From assembly GCA_018466975.1 (NCBI GenBank), contig CM031555.1:1426001-1490000 (forward strand): a stretch of DNA of 64,000 nt. Direction: 5' to 3'. Made by a program: the position numbers and the translations under genes. The notes beneath the pieces were generated by a model that searched no databases, was not told where the DNA came from, and was given only the letters and a program-made list of their open reading frames with translations. Origin of the DNA: Sparassis latifolia. Its lineage: Eukaryota; Basidiomycota; Agaricomycetes; Polyporales; Sparassidaceae. This document shows positions 22,979-35,700 of this stretch, one piece after another. Positions within the stretch are counted from its first letter, which is position 1; every line of letters begins with the position of its first letter.

Positions 22979-25423
22979 TCACGACGTCCGTGTTTGCTGC
23001 GCCATCTCAACCTGTTCGTCTCCCTCAGTCGCCACCGCCTCCCAGCCCGAACTCGGGGAGGGCCTGCCGCGTATTCGCGCGAAGCAGTTCGAGAAGAAAG
23101 CTGACAAACAGGTCATCATTAGCGGCATGTGGAAAACGAGTTGCGCACCTGAAATCGCCGTTGGCGCGCCGTGGTTTCTCCGTGTGATGTAATAGATTGG
23201 TATACCCACCAGCACGAAGCCTACACCACCGTAAGATTCTGCAGATACAAACGAGAATCTGGGTACTTACCTACCACGGCCATCGCTTCTAGTGGTGCTG
23301 CAATGACCGGCATGCATAGCAGGAACAAGCATACCTATCGGGGAACGAGGATGTGACTAAAAGGCTGCGGGATGTGTAGGTGAACGTACAGCACAGAAAA
23401 TAAGTGGTGTCGTGATCCACGTCTTATAAGGTCTGTTCACGCTCGTTGAGTCGCACGACGACACAGGGTGCAATGAGAATGGAAATACACACCGTTCTAA
23501 CATAGGTTCTTTGATCCGTAAGATAACCAATCCAAGTACCTGTCAACGAGTTGAGCTTGCTGCAGTCGATACCCAGGCCACGATACCAACAGTAAGGAAA
23601 TAAAACGCCCAAGACGCGACCACAGCAAAGTTGATGAGAGTCCGGAAACCGCCACCAAAGACAATAAACGTAATTGTGAGCGCAGCTTGCAAACACATCG
23701 CATTGAGCGGGGTCTTGAGCTTCTTGTTGTTCCGACCGAACAACGCGGGCAGATATCCTTCCCGTCCAGCCACATATATAAGTCGCGCGGAGGTGAAAAA
23801 CGACCCTAGCCGGTAGCATTGGAGGTGAGACCCATAGGCACGTCCCATAGGATCTCTACTTCACGCACCGTTTAATGCCCCAAAGCATGAGGTCGCCACC
23901 ATACAAGCAAAGACGATCCCGCCTATAGGTCCAAATAGCGCGCGCCCGAAATCAAGAGCAACGGTGTTGCTCAGTCCAACAGTCACCTGCGAGGTCGCGT
24001 CATAGGCCGCCCAACAGACACATGAGTATCTCCGCACCTTGTCCAGGACCGCGAAGTAGGCCAGATTGGCCAGTAAGAACAGTGCCTGGGAGCACAATCA
24101 GGAGAGACGAAATATCTCGTGATGGAGTGCTGACGCACTGCCACGATAGCCATACTGATATGGATCGCTCGGGGGATGTTCTTCTCCGGGTTCTTCATCT
24201 CCCCGCCAACGTAGTTGGCTTGGTCCCAGCCGTCGAATGCCCAGAGCCCAGAATAGAGTGCTAGCGCGTATGCCGACGGGCTAGTACTCGATCCGTCGAA
24301 TAGAGGGTCCGTCAACGAAGACGAAGCATGTCCTCTACCTAGTTGGATGAGTCCAAGGACGGTAATGGATACCTGCATGGGAGTTCAATACCACGGACCG
24401 GTCGAAAGACACGATGTGATGTCTACGCACCAACGAAACGATCTACTGACCCGACTTGAGGTCAGACGATCTACAATACGACGAGGCTGCCTCACCTTAA
24501 TCGTGGTGAAAACGACAGCAGTGCGCGTAGCGAGAGTGGGTGTGGCTACACAGATGATGGAGACCACGAGGACCGCCGCAACCGCGGTGAGTTTGATCGC
24601 CCACTGTGGAATGTCATCCGGAGATACCTCAGCGCTTGTACTGTGCCAGAAGAGCCGGTTAAGGTATTCAGCGAAGATTAAACTAATGACAGCATTGCCA
24701 CCTAAGCGGCAGCTATAAGTGAACCTGGAGAGAAGTCTCTGCCGCAGGAAGCATACCGGGTTTAAGTGCTGATATGGCTGTCCAAGCGAACAGGTACGAG
24801 ACCAGCGGGCCATACGAATACTGGAGATACGCCTGCGCACCTCCATTTACAGGTATTGAAGACCCTAACTCCGCAAAGCTACTGGCACCTGTCCATGCGA
24901 GCAATCCTGACGCGAGCCATACCGCTAAGCTCGCGCCTACACTCTGGGTATTAGCAACCACCACTCCCGGGGAGGAACTTTGAAAAAGATAAACATAGAA
25001 AGCAGTGTAGGTTCTGGCAGTACAACGCACAAGATGCCAGAGCCAATCTGCAATCCGACGACAAGCGCGACGCCTTGCCTGCGCTGTCAATGGAGCTTCA
25101 CTCTCTGGACACTGAGTTAACGCACCATTCACAAGCCCTATGTGCTTCTCGTGCGCTTCTCCGTGAAGAGATTCGGGTTCACTTAGACTTGCAGCCAGCG
25201 GCAGAAGATCTCGCTGGAAGTCGAAGCCAGAGATTGAGTATGCTCTGCCACGCGTCGGTCTTGGTGCATCAGCCAGAAGAGGTCCATCCGAAATTTCTAG
25301 AGCTCTCAAGGAATCGTCAGAGTCGTGTGAGGAGCGAGATGTACGCGGAGACAACGAGTAGGTTTGTGAACGTGGTGACTTCAGAGCGTCGAATAGCGGG
25401 ACCTTGGGTGATGGAGAAGTCAT
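22979..25423 (-). CDS. LAT-family amino acid permease (Mup1/Mup3-like)
   Basis: Multi-span APC-superfamily amino acid transporter, probably for methionine or other large neutral amino acids at the plasma membrane. The start is at 25423 (MTSPSPKVPLFDALKSPR), with a Ser-rich cytosolic N-tail. Two introns then restore GVALVVGLQIGSGIF and SSPGVVVANTQSVGASLAVW. Later come SLIFAEYLNRLFW, ALYSGLWAFDGWDQANYVGG, GEMKNPEKNIPRAIHISM and YVAGREGYLPALFG. The final exon follows IPIYYITRRNHGAPTA and ends DEQVEMAQQTRTS. WAFDGWDQANYV is characteristic of fungal L-type (methionine permease) members. Frames are consistent throughout. Substrate is inferred from the family only. Confidence 0.88.
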
Positions 25424-26118
25424 ATAGTTACGAAAGCCGACCGAGAGTGGTGAAGAAATCGACCTGTCTACACGATTTCGGATTTCGTCTACAGCACGAT
25501 GGGCGATTTATCTCCCTGCTAAGTAAGAGGCAAGCCAAAGCTTGGACCCAGCAGTTTGGATGGAAGAAACGTAAGCGCCCAAAATCAGATCGAGTTCACG
25601 TGGCAAGAGTCAACGGTAGCGTCTGTTATCCCTGACAGAACTTGCGATGTCACAGGAATTTTTTCCAATTGCAAGAGGATGTGATTGCATTTGGACAGTT
25701 GCAGGGAATGCAACCGCACTAGGCCCAAGTTCAGCTGTGCTGCAAGAGGTACACGTACTGCCGCCCGGATGGCGAGAAGAAAATTTGGAGGATTTCTGCA
25801 TGCCATCAACTTGTAAGCTCTAGAGAACCCATGCCTTTAGGTTGCACTGCATGAAGAGCTGTCTTTGCAGTGATGTTTGTACATCTGACCATACTGCAAA
25901 GATTGAATATAACTCTACAAAATCATCATGGATTGTACCTAAGTGACATACAAACTGATTTTCATACCCCAGAGAACCCGTGTGTTAGAGTCGAAGACAC
26001 AGCGAGCATCATGCAGAGCTGCAGGGTGAATTCTTTCTCACTCGAATTAATTTCATTTAATTTATTTAATTTTCGCCGACCCTACCTCTATAAGTAGACT
26101 GCCGCGTCTGTTCACCAA
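25424..26118. other. Intergenic: permease upstream region
   Basis: About 700 bases upstream of the permease gene. Plus-strand open frames here are short and overlap the permease 5' end. An AT-rich run (TTAATTTCATTTAATTTATT region) sits at about 26045-26075, next to the MITE-like element. No gene recognised. Confidence 0.45.
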
Positions 26119-26120
26119 TA

Positions 26121-26494
26121 CTATCAATGACCCGGATGTGCCATAATATGGCACTTCTGGTCCCGCTACACACTACCTTGCCCGATTGTCTTCGGCACTT
26201 CAGAGACTGTTTCTGTAGCATGTAGAACACTAAAGACTATTTTTTCGGATTTTTTTGACTAGCGTTGAACATTTTGGAGACATGCCGAGGTGTGGCACCA
26301 GCCAAATACATTCCGGCAATCCCGGATTTCATGGGACCCAAGTGGGCCACATTTAATTCTGAAACTTTTACAGTACTAAAGTACAATGTATGAGAGCATC
26401 CTTGAATAATTTCGAGGCAATCAGTGTAGAGGATCAAACTGTAGAAAAAAGTATGGCACTTCTGGGCCATATGGCATATCCGGGTCACTGATAG
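26121..26494. mobile_element. MITE-like element with terminal inverted repeats
   Basis: A 374-bp non-coding element. Its left end CTATCAATGACCCGGAT and the reverse complement of its right end CTATCAGTGACCCGGAT differ at one position; the match continues, imperfectly, through TGCCATA. A TA dinucleotide flanks both ends, as expected of a Tc1/mariner-type target duplication. CAA/TTG outside the TA are also complementary. Next to the left repeat is a small hairpin (GTGCCATA, 1-nt loop, TATGGCAC), and TATGGCACTTCTGG recurs near the right end. No transposase is encoded, so it would be non-autonomous. Confidence 0.75.
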
Positions 26495-26706
26495 TATTGA
26501 GGTACCGCTTCAGCATCTCATATCATATTTGAGCAAACTCGATGCTAACATGGACCCCAACAACAGCCAGGTAGCAGTATGCTGCACCACACCACGAAAC
26601 AGGCTTGTATCCCGGAGAACTCGATTTATTCGATTTATTAGTGGGTTGCAGGCAGAGCTTTATGCTCAGAATCCAGGAGCAGAGAAGCCAGCACCGAAAT
26701 CGACCA

Positions 26707-27765
26707 TCAATTCTGTGCATTCAGAAGAAGTCCTTGAGCGACTACAGCATGTATATCCTCACATCTTTCTTGGCAGGCCTCCATGCACTGTGGTAAATAC
26801 AGTAAATTAGTAGGCAGCATTCAACCATACGAGCATTATCTCACCTTGACGATTTCAGCTGACGTCAAACGACCTGACTGCCAGATACTTGTGATAGTAT
26901 CTAAAGCCGGCATACCAGCCAAAATTAAGCTGCCCGATGCAGCCTCTGCTTCAACCTCTGTTGGGTCTAACCAGATCTCCTTCCCTATGGCAGACTGTGA
27001 ACGCAGTAAGAACTTATACCAGCACATGGATCACATCTCACTTACTGCAGCGCACGACACGACCAACCCTAGCATTTCAATCCCTGCGTCCGCAAGAGCA
27101 GCACTAGCAGCTACGGAACCCGCTGCTATACAGCCTTCAATACCGTCATTCTCTATGATGGTAATGTAGACGTCGATTGTAGACTTCGGCAGTAATTCCA
27201 ACCTCACGGCAGGGAGCAGCGCTTGATATATTTGCACGGCTACTGACCTATCTTCGGCATCCTAGTGCACAGATAACGTCTGAATACAAAACGAGGACGG
27301 GGACTGAACACTTACGTGAATAGGCACCCTTCTGTGTGTGCAAGAGAAAGGTGTAAACTTGACTTCCACGTTCAAACGCCCCTGCTCGCTATATACTGTA
27401 GTTTTTGACTGGCGAGGGCCATAACTGTTCGATCAGGGTTCGCTCTGCACCTCAGGCGAAGAGAAAATAACAAACTGACACAGCGCACGCAATTTTTGTT
27501 CGCTCCGTCTCAATATACGCTGAACCGTTCGCCTGATTGATCAGGCCAGCTTCAAGAACTGTGAACAGCGGAATGGTGGTCAAGGGAGCCTCAAACAGAC
27601 GGGTAACCTCGTACAAACAGGCCGAATGTCTCCTGCGGACCGTCCTTGACGGGATTTTCCTGGCGTCACTAGCAGAGACTCGTCCTCTTCGTCCGACGCG
27701 AACACAGGAGAGAAGCTCTCTTCCGGGCCGTTTATTCGTCTGCGATCGAAGTTGCTCAAAGCCAT
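26707..27765 (-). CDS. MTR3: Exosome complex subunit Mtr3 (RNase PH-like)
   Basis: Core ring subunit of the RNA exosome, acting in rRNA processing and RNA decay in nucleus and cytoplasm. It starts MALSNFDRRRINGPEESFSP at 27765; an in-frame upstream extension to 27831 lacks a convincing start. After introns it has VQIYQALLPAVRLELLPKST, IDVYITIIENDGIEGCIAAG and SAALADAGIEMLGLVVSCAA, then KEIWLDPTEVEAEAASGSLI and LAGMPALDTITSIWQSGRLT. The last exon, from near 26790 and missed by simple frames, gives CMEACQERCEDIHAVVAQGL and stops at 26707. The domain is complete. It diverges from the deaminase gene, 135 bp away. Confidence 0.9.
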
Positions 27766-27900
27766 GAAAGTCACGACAGAGTCGGTGATGACCACCGTGA
27801 CATAGAAATCTTGAAGTGGGTGTGACTCCACCTAGTAAGTGCTGTAACCCCGGTTACACTACTGTACAGTAATGACTGTTGTCGGGGTTTCAACTACACT
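27766..27900. promoter_or_regulatory. Short bidirectional promoter between MTR3 and deaminase gene
   Basis: Only 135 bp separate the two divergent start codons, so both promoters must lie here or inside the 5' ends of the genes. GTAACC and GGTTAC at about 27843-27855 form a small inverted repeat. Confidence 0.5.
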
Positions 27901-28461
27901 ATGTTGTTACAAAGGTCCATGATGTCCCAGTCCAGAGACTCGAGCACTCATCATCTTCACCTCCTGGGTCTTGCCCTCGACGAAGCACGAAAATGCGAGC
28001 CGACACCTACCGCTTTTTGTGTTGGGTGCATCCTTACCGTCGCTTCATCCACCGAGCCTAATAAACCCATTATACTCGCACGCGGTTACTCTCGAGAACT
28101 TCCGGGTAACACTCATGCCGAAGCAAATGCTTTGGCGAAAGCGCATCAGTTATCCCAGACGGAACTGAGCCATATTGTTCCCTTCACATCTACATACACC
28201 ATCGGCGATTTGCTCACCTGCGCGGATATCTATACCACCATGGAACCTTGTTCGATACGCACATCGGGACTAGCTCCTTGTGCCGATGCCATCATAGCTG
28301 CCAGAATACGCAGGTGCTTCATAGGTGTGGGAGAGCCTGATGACTTTGTCAAGTGTGAAGGCGCACGGAAGTTGGCAGATGCAGGAGTGGAGGTGATCTG
28401 GTTAAAGGGATTTGAAGATGAGTGTCTGGAGGTAGCAAGGCGGGGCCAAGAACGACTGTGA
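27901..28461 (+). CDS. RibD/Rib2-like zinc deaminase
   Basis: Intronless 186-residue CMP/dCMP-type deaminase. Zinc-site residues are in GNTHAEANAL (His and catalytic Glu) and TTMEPCSIRTSGLAPCADAI (two Cys eight residues apart). That wide Cys spacing and the EPCS...PCADAIIAA context resemble the pyrimidine deaminase of riboflavin synthesis (bacterial RibD, fungal Rib2) more than cytidine deaminase. It probably deaminates 2,5-diamino-6-ribitylamino-pyrimidinone phosphate, but lacks a reductase or pseudouridine synthase domain. In-frame ATGs at 27901, 27919 and 27922 are all possible starts. The substrate is inferred. Confidence 0.8.
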   Translation: MLLQRSMMSQSRDSSTHHLHLLGLALDEARKCEPTPTAFCVGCILTVASSTEPNKPIILARGYSRELPGNTHAEANALAKAHQLSQTELSHIVPFTSTYTIGDLLTCADIYTTMEPCSIRTSGLAPCADAIIAARIRRCFIGVGEPDDFVKCEGARKLADAGVEVIWLKGFEDECLEVARRGQERL

Positions 28462-28826
28462 CCAATTAACGTTGAACATCGCGTACAGTATCTACACACC
28501 TTGCAAGAAAATCTGTCGTGGTCTGCTCACGACGATATCGGACGGCATATACATAGTGCAGATGCCCCATCTCCCGGCCCAGTGCGCCACTTGACGCGGA
28601 ACCGTAGAAAGATGCACCACGAGCACATTCAATTCCATCTGGAGTGTTATCTGCGTTGTTTCTGTCAATACAGATATCTATTCATCACATTTTGAGTTGC
28701 GAGTTTCACGCCAAAATCGCCTCGGAAATGAAGCAGCTTGAAGGTGTTTGCGATTGTTTGCGAGATCCATGAGAGATACTGAGATACTTGTTCCTGCACT
28801 CCATCTTTTTTGAAAGCGGCTGAACG
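28462..28826. other. Intergenic: RLP24 promoter region
   Basis: 365 bases between tandem plus-strand genes. The minus frame overlapping its right end is a shadow of RLP24 exons. Nothing else seen. Confidence 0.5.
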
Positions 28827-29623
28827 ATGCGTATCGAAAAGTGCTACTTCTGCTCGAAGAGCGTGTATCCCGGGCACGGTATGTGGACTTGCAGACGTCT
28901 TGGCTGTGTAGTTTGACTGTCGAAACATAGGGAGTGCTTTTGTAAGAAACGATGCAAAGGTCTTCCGGTTCTGTACTTCAAAGTGAGTCACACTACAGTG
29001 CAAGTGTCCTCTCTTCTGACGGAGGGATCATTCAGATGTCATAAGAACTTCAAGTATACTGCCTCTCTATTCTGTGCGGTACGAGCTATTGAACCCTTGC
29101 CACTAGAATGAAGCGCAACCCAAGAAAAGTAAAGTGGACTAAGGCATTCCGGAAAGCTGCTGGGAAGGAGATGACCATCGTGAGTCAATTCTGGTGTGCT
29201 GGAGTCTTCGGAGGCTCAGAACGATTGTGCAGGACTCAACTATCGAGTTCGAGAAGCGGAGAAATATCCCCGTGCGCTACAACCGCGAGCTGGTGCAGAC
29301 GACTGTGCAGGCCATGAAACGGATAGCGGATATCAAGAAACGGAGAGAACGTGCCTTCTGGAAAAGCAGGTGCGTCTCGACCTTTCTCGCAGAGTGTTGG
29401 ATGTACTCACACGATCTCTTACAGGATGGCCGCCAGCAGGGAGAAGCTGCGGAAGTATAGGAAGAAGAGGCTGGAAGCAAAATTACCTGTCAAGCTAGTG
29501 GAACCTATGTCGATAGAGTCACCAGAGACAGTGAAAGTCCGGGAGAAGATCAAGGTCTCCATAAAAGCGAGGAGTGCCCTGATCCCGGGCGAAGGCCGTT
29601 CAATGGGCATGGAGATCGACTGA
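28827..29623 (+). CDS. RLP24: Ribosome biogenesis protein Rlp24
   Basis: Pre-60S assembly factor, paralogous to ribosomal protein L24, that is exchanged for L24 in the cytoplasm after recruiting the AAA-ATPase Drg1/Afg2. Six exons: 28827-28878, 28931-28982, 29036-29053, 29107-29179, 29233-29369 and 29425-29623. The protein begins [20 protein letters not shown], with zinc-finger pairs CYFC and CTSKCH. It continues [40 protein letters not shown] and [17 protein letters not shown], ending SMGMEID. Exon 3 is only 18 nt. The C-terminal extension is the part that binds Drg1 in yeast. It is convergent with ATG2, 171 bp away. Confidence 0.95.
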
Positions 29624-29794
29624 TGCTGCGCAGATCTCGGATTCGTTTACTGGCATATGTATTCACGCAGATTCCGGACTATGCAAGTGTATGATGAATC
29701 GGTGTACATGCTACTAGTACAATGTGCGATGCGTGCTACAGTATACATACTTATTCTACTACGATGCTAGAGCTACAATGTAATCCGGGATAAA

Positions 29795-32700
29795 TCATCG
29801 TTGCTTGTATTTTGCCTCGTTCTCAAGGTGAACCTTTGGATCCAGTGAATTGTGTAGCCCAAGAAGGGTCTTGCTGACAGCCTCGCTTGCGCCAATCATG
29901 GGCTTCAGCACAGCGATTGGCACAGCTCGAACTACAGCACGGACAGGCCCCTATACAGCTCTGAGCAATTTGTGCCTGAAGAACGGAGCCTAGTGCTCAC
30001 CTCGTTGCCCGACCGTTCATATACTTCCATCGGAACGGCGAGAATAGTTTGTGCAGCGGAACCGAAGTTTCTCTTGAGGCTCCTGAACGCCGTATGAATG
30101 CCCTCTTTCACGTTTATGGGCTGATCAGCATATCTACTGATCAGATCTCCCTCAGTGAACTGTTCTCCAAGTTCACCAGGGAGGGGAGACGTCCGAACTG
30201 CTTCTGCTGTAATAGTGTCCAGATGTTGTCCTCCAAGGACGTTCTCCGCCTGCTCCAGGATAACTTGTGTTCCGGTGGCTAAGCGAGCACCCAGCTTAAT
30301 GGCCTCCGTCGCGGTTGACTTTACAAACGCAGTCGCCCCCTTCTGCAAACCTCGAACGACTCGGCCATCTTTCTTGTACTGCGCAATCGGTAAGAGCACG
30401 AGATCTGCAAATCCGGAACCAACGTTCACCACTGAACGAATGGGAGCAACTCCGGAGATGACATCCACTAGTTGCGTGGCTTTCACATCAGGAGTCCAGA
30501 GATCGTTCAGCAGATCGAATAACCTTGACCATCCAGTCACCTGTATACTGGTCAGCATCCATGCTGTGCAATCACATAGGAACTCACCCCAGTCAGGGTT
30601 ATGTGACGCAGTGTCATCTCTGCACCGTCGAAGTGGAAGAAATTCATGAGCTCAATAGTCCTGCCATCTCGCAAAGCTCTGTAATCTACGCGTCGGGGCT
30701 TGTAATCCAACTTGATTCCTATAGGGAATATCTCCGCTTGTTCTGGTAGAAGAATGTTAGCCTTTGAATCAGGATTAATGAGCAAAAACCGACGGAAGTA
30801 TATCTCTTCGGATTGAGGGGCAGGGAGACTATCGAGATCCTTGAAACTGAAGAATTTCTTCAGAAAGTCCAGCGCGTCTTGATCAACATGCAACCGTAGC
30901 GGCAAGATTTTTGCCTGTCGCGTGAAGATCAGTGCGCTTCCTAGCATCACTCAATGGATATGCAACTCACACGTAGTCTGGCCTCCACAGAAGGATGATC
31001 CGGGATTGGATGAATGCTTCGGAGTTCTACCTTCACCATGTTGGAATCAGTCTCCCGGACATTGCCACGAGAGTCCTCCCGCAGAGCCGTCAAAAACCTG
31101 CTCCACGTCGATGTCTTGATGTGATCAAGGATCTCGATATGAGTGATCGTAATGAGAATCCTCGAGACAAGAGCTGCGCCAGGTTCATAATGGTCGACTT
31201 CGGCGTTCAAACCCAAAAATTGGAGTTCGATACTGGCGCCTCTTGATCTGACCATTCCCTTGCGACGAGGTCGCACCTGAGGTGCCCTGATACTCACAGG
31301 AGAGGTTGATGTTTGTTGCTTCAGAGATTGCCAAGAGCTTTGACTGGCAGTTTCAAACTCCTCGTTCAACTCTTCGTCGATCGCTGCTATCAAAGCCCCC
31401 GGTTCCAATTCGTCGATGTTATGTTCCAGGCCAATATAAACCGAATTGAACAGGAGAGTGTTCGTCTCTTCAACACTTGGATCAGGTGTTTGACCGCTTG
31501 CCACAAGCTGCCTGATCTTTGCTAGTTTGCGTCTCATTTCTTTCCTTTCTTCTTCTATTATCCTGCGTGTTCGCGCCCAGTCATAGCCGTCATAGAGAAA
31601 CAAAGTGGCATTGCAGTCGTGCACCCGTACTGCGATAGTCGTTTCCTCAGAGCTAGTGATGTGAATATGTAATTCGACGGATCAAGTACCTAACACGAGA
31701 GACTGACCTGAACGTTCCCTCAGCACCATCTGGCTTCATGGTGTCGAAATAGTTTTGCACTATGTGCATTCCTTCGGGATGGAGCATCTTGATAGTTTCT
31801 CCGCCATATCGTGTGATCAGCCCGTGTTCATCAGCACTGGCTACTGCGGAGGGTTCATGAGCATCGACGTCGAAATCGTCCAGATCATCGTCTGTAAGTT
31901 CTCGAAGACCGGCTGCGGCGCCAAATGATTCGTCGAGATAATCCATATTGCTAGGAAGGTCATCGCTAATCATATCCGGTGCCGCACCGACCTCTGGTAG
32001 CTGTCGGAATGCGTGCTCATCTAGAGAAGCTAGAATGAACATGAGTGCCATTCTTTGTCAGTGTCACAATATGTACGCACCTAGTAGACTGCGAGATGCT
32101 GAGTCTTTCGAGAGAATACTTGGCTCTTGCCTCTTCTTCGGTACTGTGGACCTGGGGGTGCATGAGCAGGCATTCTGACGTTTACGTGGAACAACGTACG
32201 TCACTTCCGAAGGGCTGCTAAACATTGAAGTGAAATCATTAATGAAGCCAGTTAAAGCCGTCAATGTATCAGCACACAGATGAAGATGAAGATCTCCATG
32301 GCCGATAGTGACCTAACATCAAAATCTAAGCCGATCGAAATGATGATAACAAATACCTCACTTACTCGTGTATGTGGAGGTTCTTTACGTCGCACCAACC
32401 TGACGTCAACGTCTGTAAGTTCCGCAAGCACAGAATAGCCTGCTCCCTGTCACCGTCCGTCAGTTAAGAAGAACTTGAGTAAGCATAGGACGAACCTCCC
32501 AAAATAGAGCACCGGGAGAATGCGATGCTACCTGTACTGTTCCATCAGCCGATCCGTGGGAGACAGCAGCGAGATCGTCGACGAGAAATAATGACAGCGC
32601 CGGTACATGAAGTTGGAATGAAGTCTCTGGCGAGCTGCCAACGATTAAAACGGAGAAATTGAGTTCTCCGACATATGGTATGAGAGTACCGGGGAAAGTG

Positions 32701-35700
32701 GGAGCTAGCAAACGAAAAGAGGTGTCCACAAGCTTGATGGACACACTGGTCCTTTCACTAGGGACAACCGATTCAAATGCCTGCGACATCCGGTAAACAC
32801 AGATGATACATATACACGACGCAGGCTACTTACTCCTGGCGGAGCCTGCGCAAATCGTCCCAGGTCCGCGGCCCAGTCAAAATATGGATGAAAGTTGTAC
32901 GTGAGACCACTCAGCGTAAGCCTTATTCGGGATTCCTTGGAGGTGGTTTCAGGTACAGTTAGAGAAGTCAACCGCAGTTTGAGTGCTGAGCGGGTTGCAG
33001 CCTGTTCCGCGTGACATCAATGCCCGATTACTATATAATGTGGATAATCACATACCAAACTATGAGGCAAGGTCAGCGATAGAAAAGTCGTACTCGATCC
33101 AGACTTTGCAGTCTCCTTGACAGAAATATCCATGATGCCTAGCGTTAAAACAGTCTCGTCCTGTATGAGGTTTGTCAAGAGGAATGAAGGACAAGCACCG
33201 ACTACAAAGATCACACACCTTTCCTTCCGGCTGCAGCTCTACGAGAATATCAACGTCGGAAGCTGCGATGTCAAAAGGTCGAATAGTCCCTTCGGCGTCT
33301 CTAGGTAGCAACAGTCTGACCACGGCTACGTATATCACTCTCAACCAGTGCACTCACACGATTAAGGATAGGAACTTACCATTTGACACAGTAAGCTTTA
33401 TTGCTGTCTCACTCCTGGCGTTCTGAGGATTGGCGCTAGCAATTGTCCCGCCTTCGCTTCCGCTGGCCTGACTGCCCGCCCTCGTCATAGCGAAGAAGCG
33501 ACTTCCGATGAGACTAGGATCCCTACTGTCTCCCCTCTCGGTATCAGACTCCCACCGGGATGATCCACTGGAGACGGCTTCCATTAATTGCGCCAGATCA
33601 TCCGCCCACAGCTGAATCACATCGAGATTCGGCTTCGAAAGCTCTACGTGAACAGAAGGTATATCCACAGCAACTGCGGTCGTAATGAGACCAGCAGGTC
33701 CCGAACGATCGGATGCAGGGGAGCGGATGAGACTAATGGATGGCCATGTTTGTGGTCCCACTGGAGAAGTTCCAAACTGTCCACCACGCCTGTCAATTGC
33801 GTCTGTAGAGATCGAACCTAGCGACAGAATAGAGCTGGCTTTATCCTCTCCAACCAACGAACAACCAACTACGAGACGCCGCCAACTCGCAGCCAAAAGG
33901 GGTTTCCCTGTCATGTCGTCCGTGTGGTCTGTAGAATGGAAATCATGCGTGAAAGGTTCGCCATCAGCGAATCGCGTGGACGTTGGTCTGTTGTCGTGCG
34001 ATAGACCACCAAGGGATAGCCTGAGGTCATGGACATCGAAAACGATGACTCCAGAACGAGGAGTGCATGATGGAGGAGGGGGAACTCTCACTTGCACACG
34101 AATCATGGGAAATCTCAATGTGATGAGCGGACTATTATCCTTCATCCCTTTAGCCCCCCTCTGGTGGACACGAATAAGTAAGAGAAAACGTCTATACAAG
34201 GATGTTGATTCACCTTGCGCCTAGAGTGAACAGGTGATGGAGTAGTTCCTAGCTTGCTTCCAGTACCCTCGTTCCGATAATCAAATCCAAGATTCAAATC
34301 GTCCAGGACAAGACGTTCCAATCGGCGCCTCTCTCTCTCCTGTTCCCTCTCCTGCTCGCGTAAAAAGAAAATGTTGCTCGCCCGTGGAGTACTTGGAGGT
34401 GTTTCCACATCTTCAGCGTTTTCCTCCAGCTCGTCGCCAGCGTCTGATCGGTTATTCACAGGAAGTTTACTTTCTTCCCCAATAGAACGCGCGTTCTCTT
34501 CGGGAAAAACAATTTCCTCAAGGAACACCAATGTCTCACTGATCCCGTATCGGTCGCCCGAAGTTAGGACCAGACCCAGATCTACGAACACATGGAGAGG
34601 GGCAAAGTCTACCTCGACCTGTACCCTGTTGTTCTCTCTGGATAAAATTCGTGACGATAGAGGTCTTGGTAATGATACCTTCACAGCCATGGCTGGAGAA
34701 TGTGAGCGCTGCATTATCTCAGTGGACCTACTCGGCCAACCCGATGCGTTCGCGAGTCCAGCCATTCCTGGTGAAGATGGAGAACCGAAGGAAAATGGCC
34801 GCGCAGAACTCGGACTTACATTAGGAGAAAGAGGTGATATGGTTCCTTGAGGGCTCGTATGGACAGACGCAGAGGTAGGGGAGCGACCTGTTGTGTGCTG
34901 TGCATGCGAACGAGGCAGGGAATGAGGGTGTAGGTGGGGAGGGGGTTTGCTGCGCCATAACGAGAGCTTTGCAGCGGTACTGCGACGTGCAGGATCTGTC
35001 CAATTTATTACCTCGAACACAGGTAACGAGAAGGTGATATCTGCCACGTTGAGATCGGGAGAGATATGTTGAGGGTGATATTGCACGGGAAGATGGGGAT
35101 CTGTGATCATGAGAGGAATCGCATAAGTAGGAGTTGAGACCCGCTGAGAGCCAGTGGCAGGTTGGTCTGGGGCCATGAAAGCAAATGCAGACATTTCAGA
35201 AAGTGAGAAGGATAGTTCTGTGGTCATGGCCTGGAAGGTTTCCACACCCGGTATTCTTTGCGCCGACGCGCCATGGAGGCCATGGGAAAGCGGTGAAGAC
35301 ATGCTGATACATGTAGACAGATTATCTAGATGCAGCCGCACGAATCCATGGCAAAGGCGCGGAGGTACGAGGGGGAGGGCGTAAAACTCCGTAAGCCCAT
35401 CATCATAGCCGAATGGTGGCACTTTCAACCCTGGTAGTAGAAGAATAACCACACCACGAACGTGCAGGTTCGCCTCGAGTTCGTCCAACCAAGCAGGGCG
35501 TAGATTTGATCCTGAGGTCTGGCGGGAAACCGAGGGATGCGGTGCAGAGTAGTCGGGAGAATGAGAGTTCCACGAATGTACAACGTCTAGGATACTCCGA
35601 ATATGGCGAGCGCGGAGAGAGCAAGCGATGATTCCAACACTTGCGTCTAGTCTGATCTTCTCGTTGGTGATATTACTTTGTTCTGCATTTGGGTTAGAGG

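Noticed and set aside
26529..26810. 93-codon plus-strand frame
   Set aside because: Antisense to the last MTR3 exon, whose conserved C-terminus fits the exosome subunit.
28665..29003. 112-codon minus-strand frame
   Set aside because: Overlaps RLP24 exons and introns on the plus strand, which are certain; no recognisable product.
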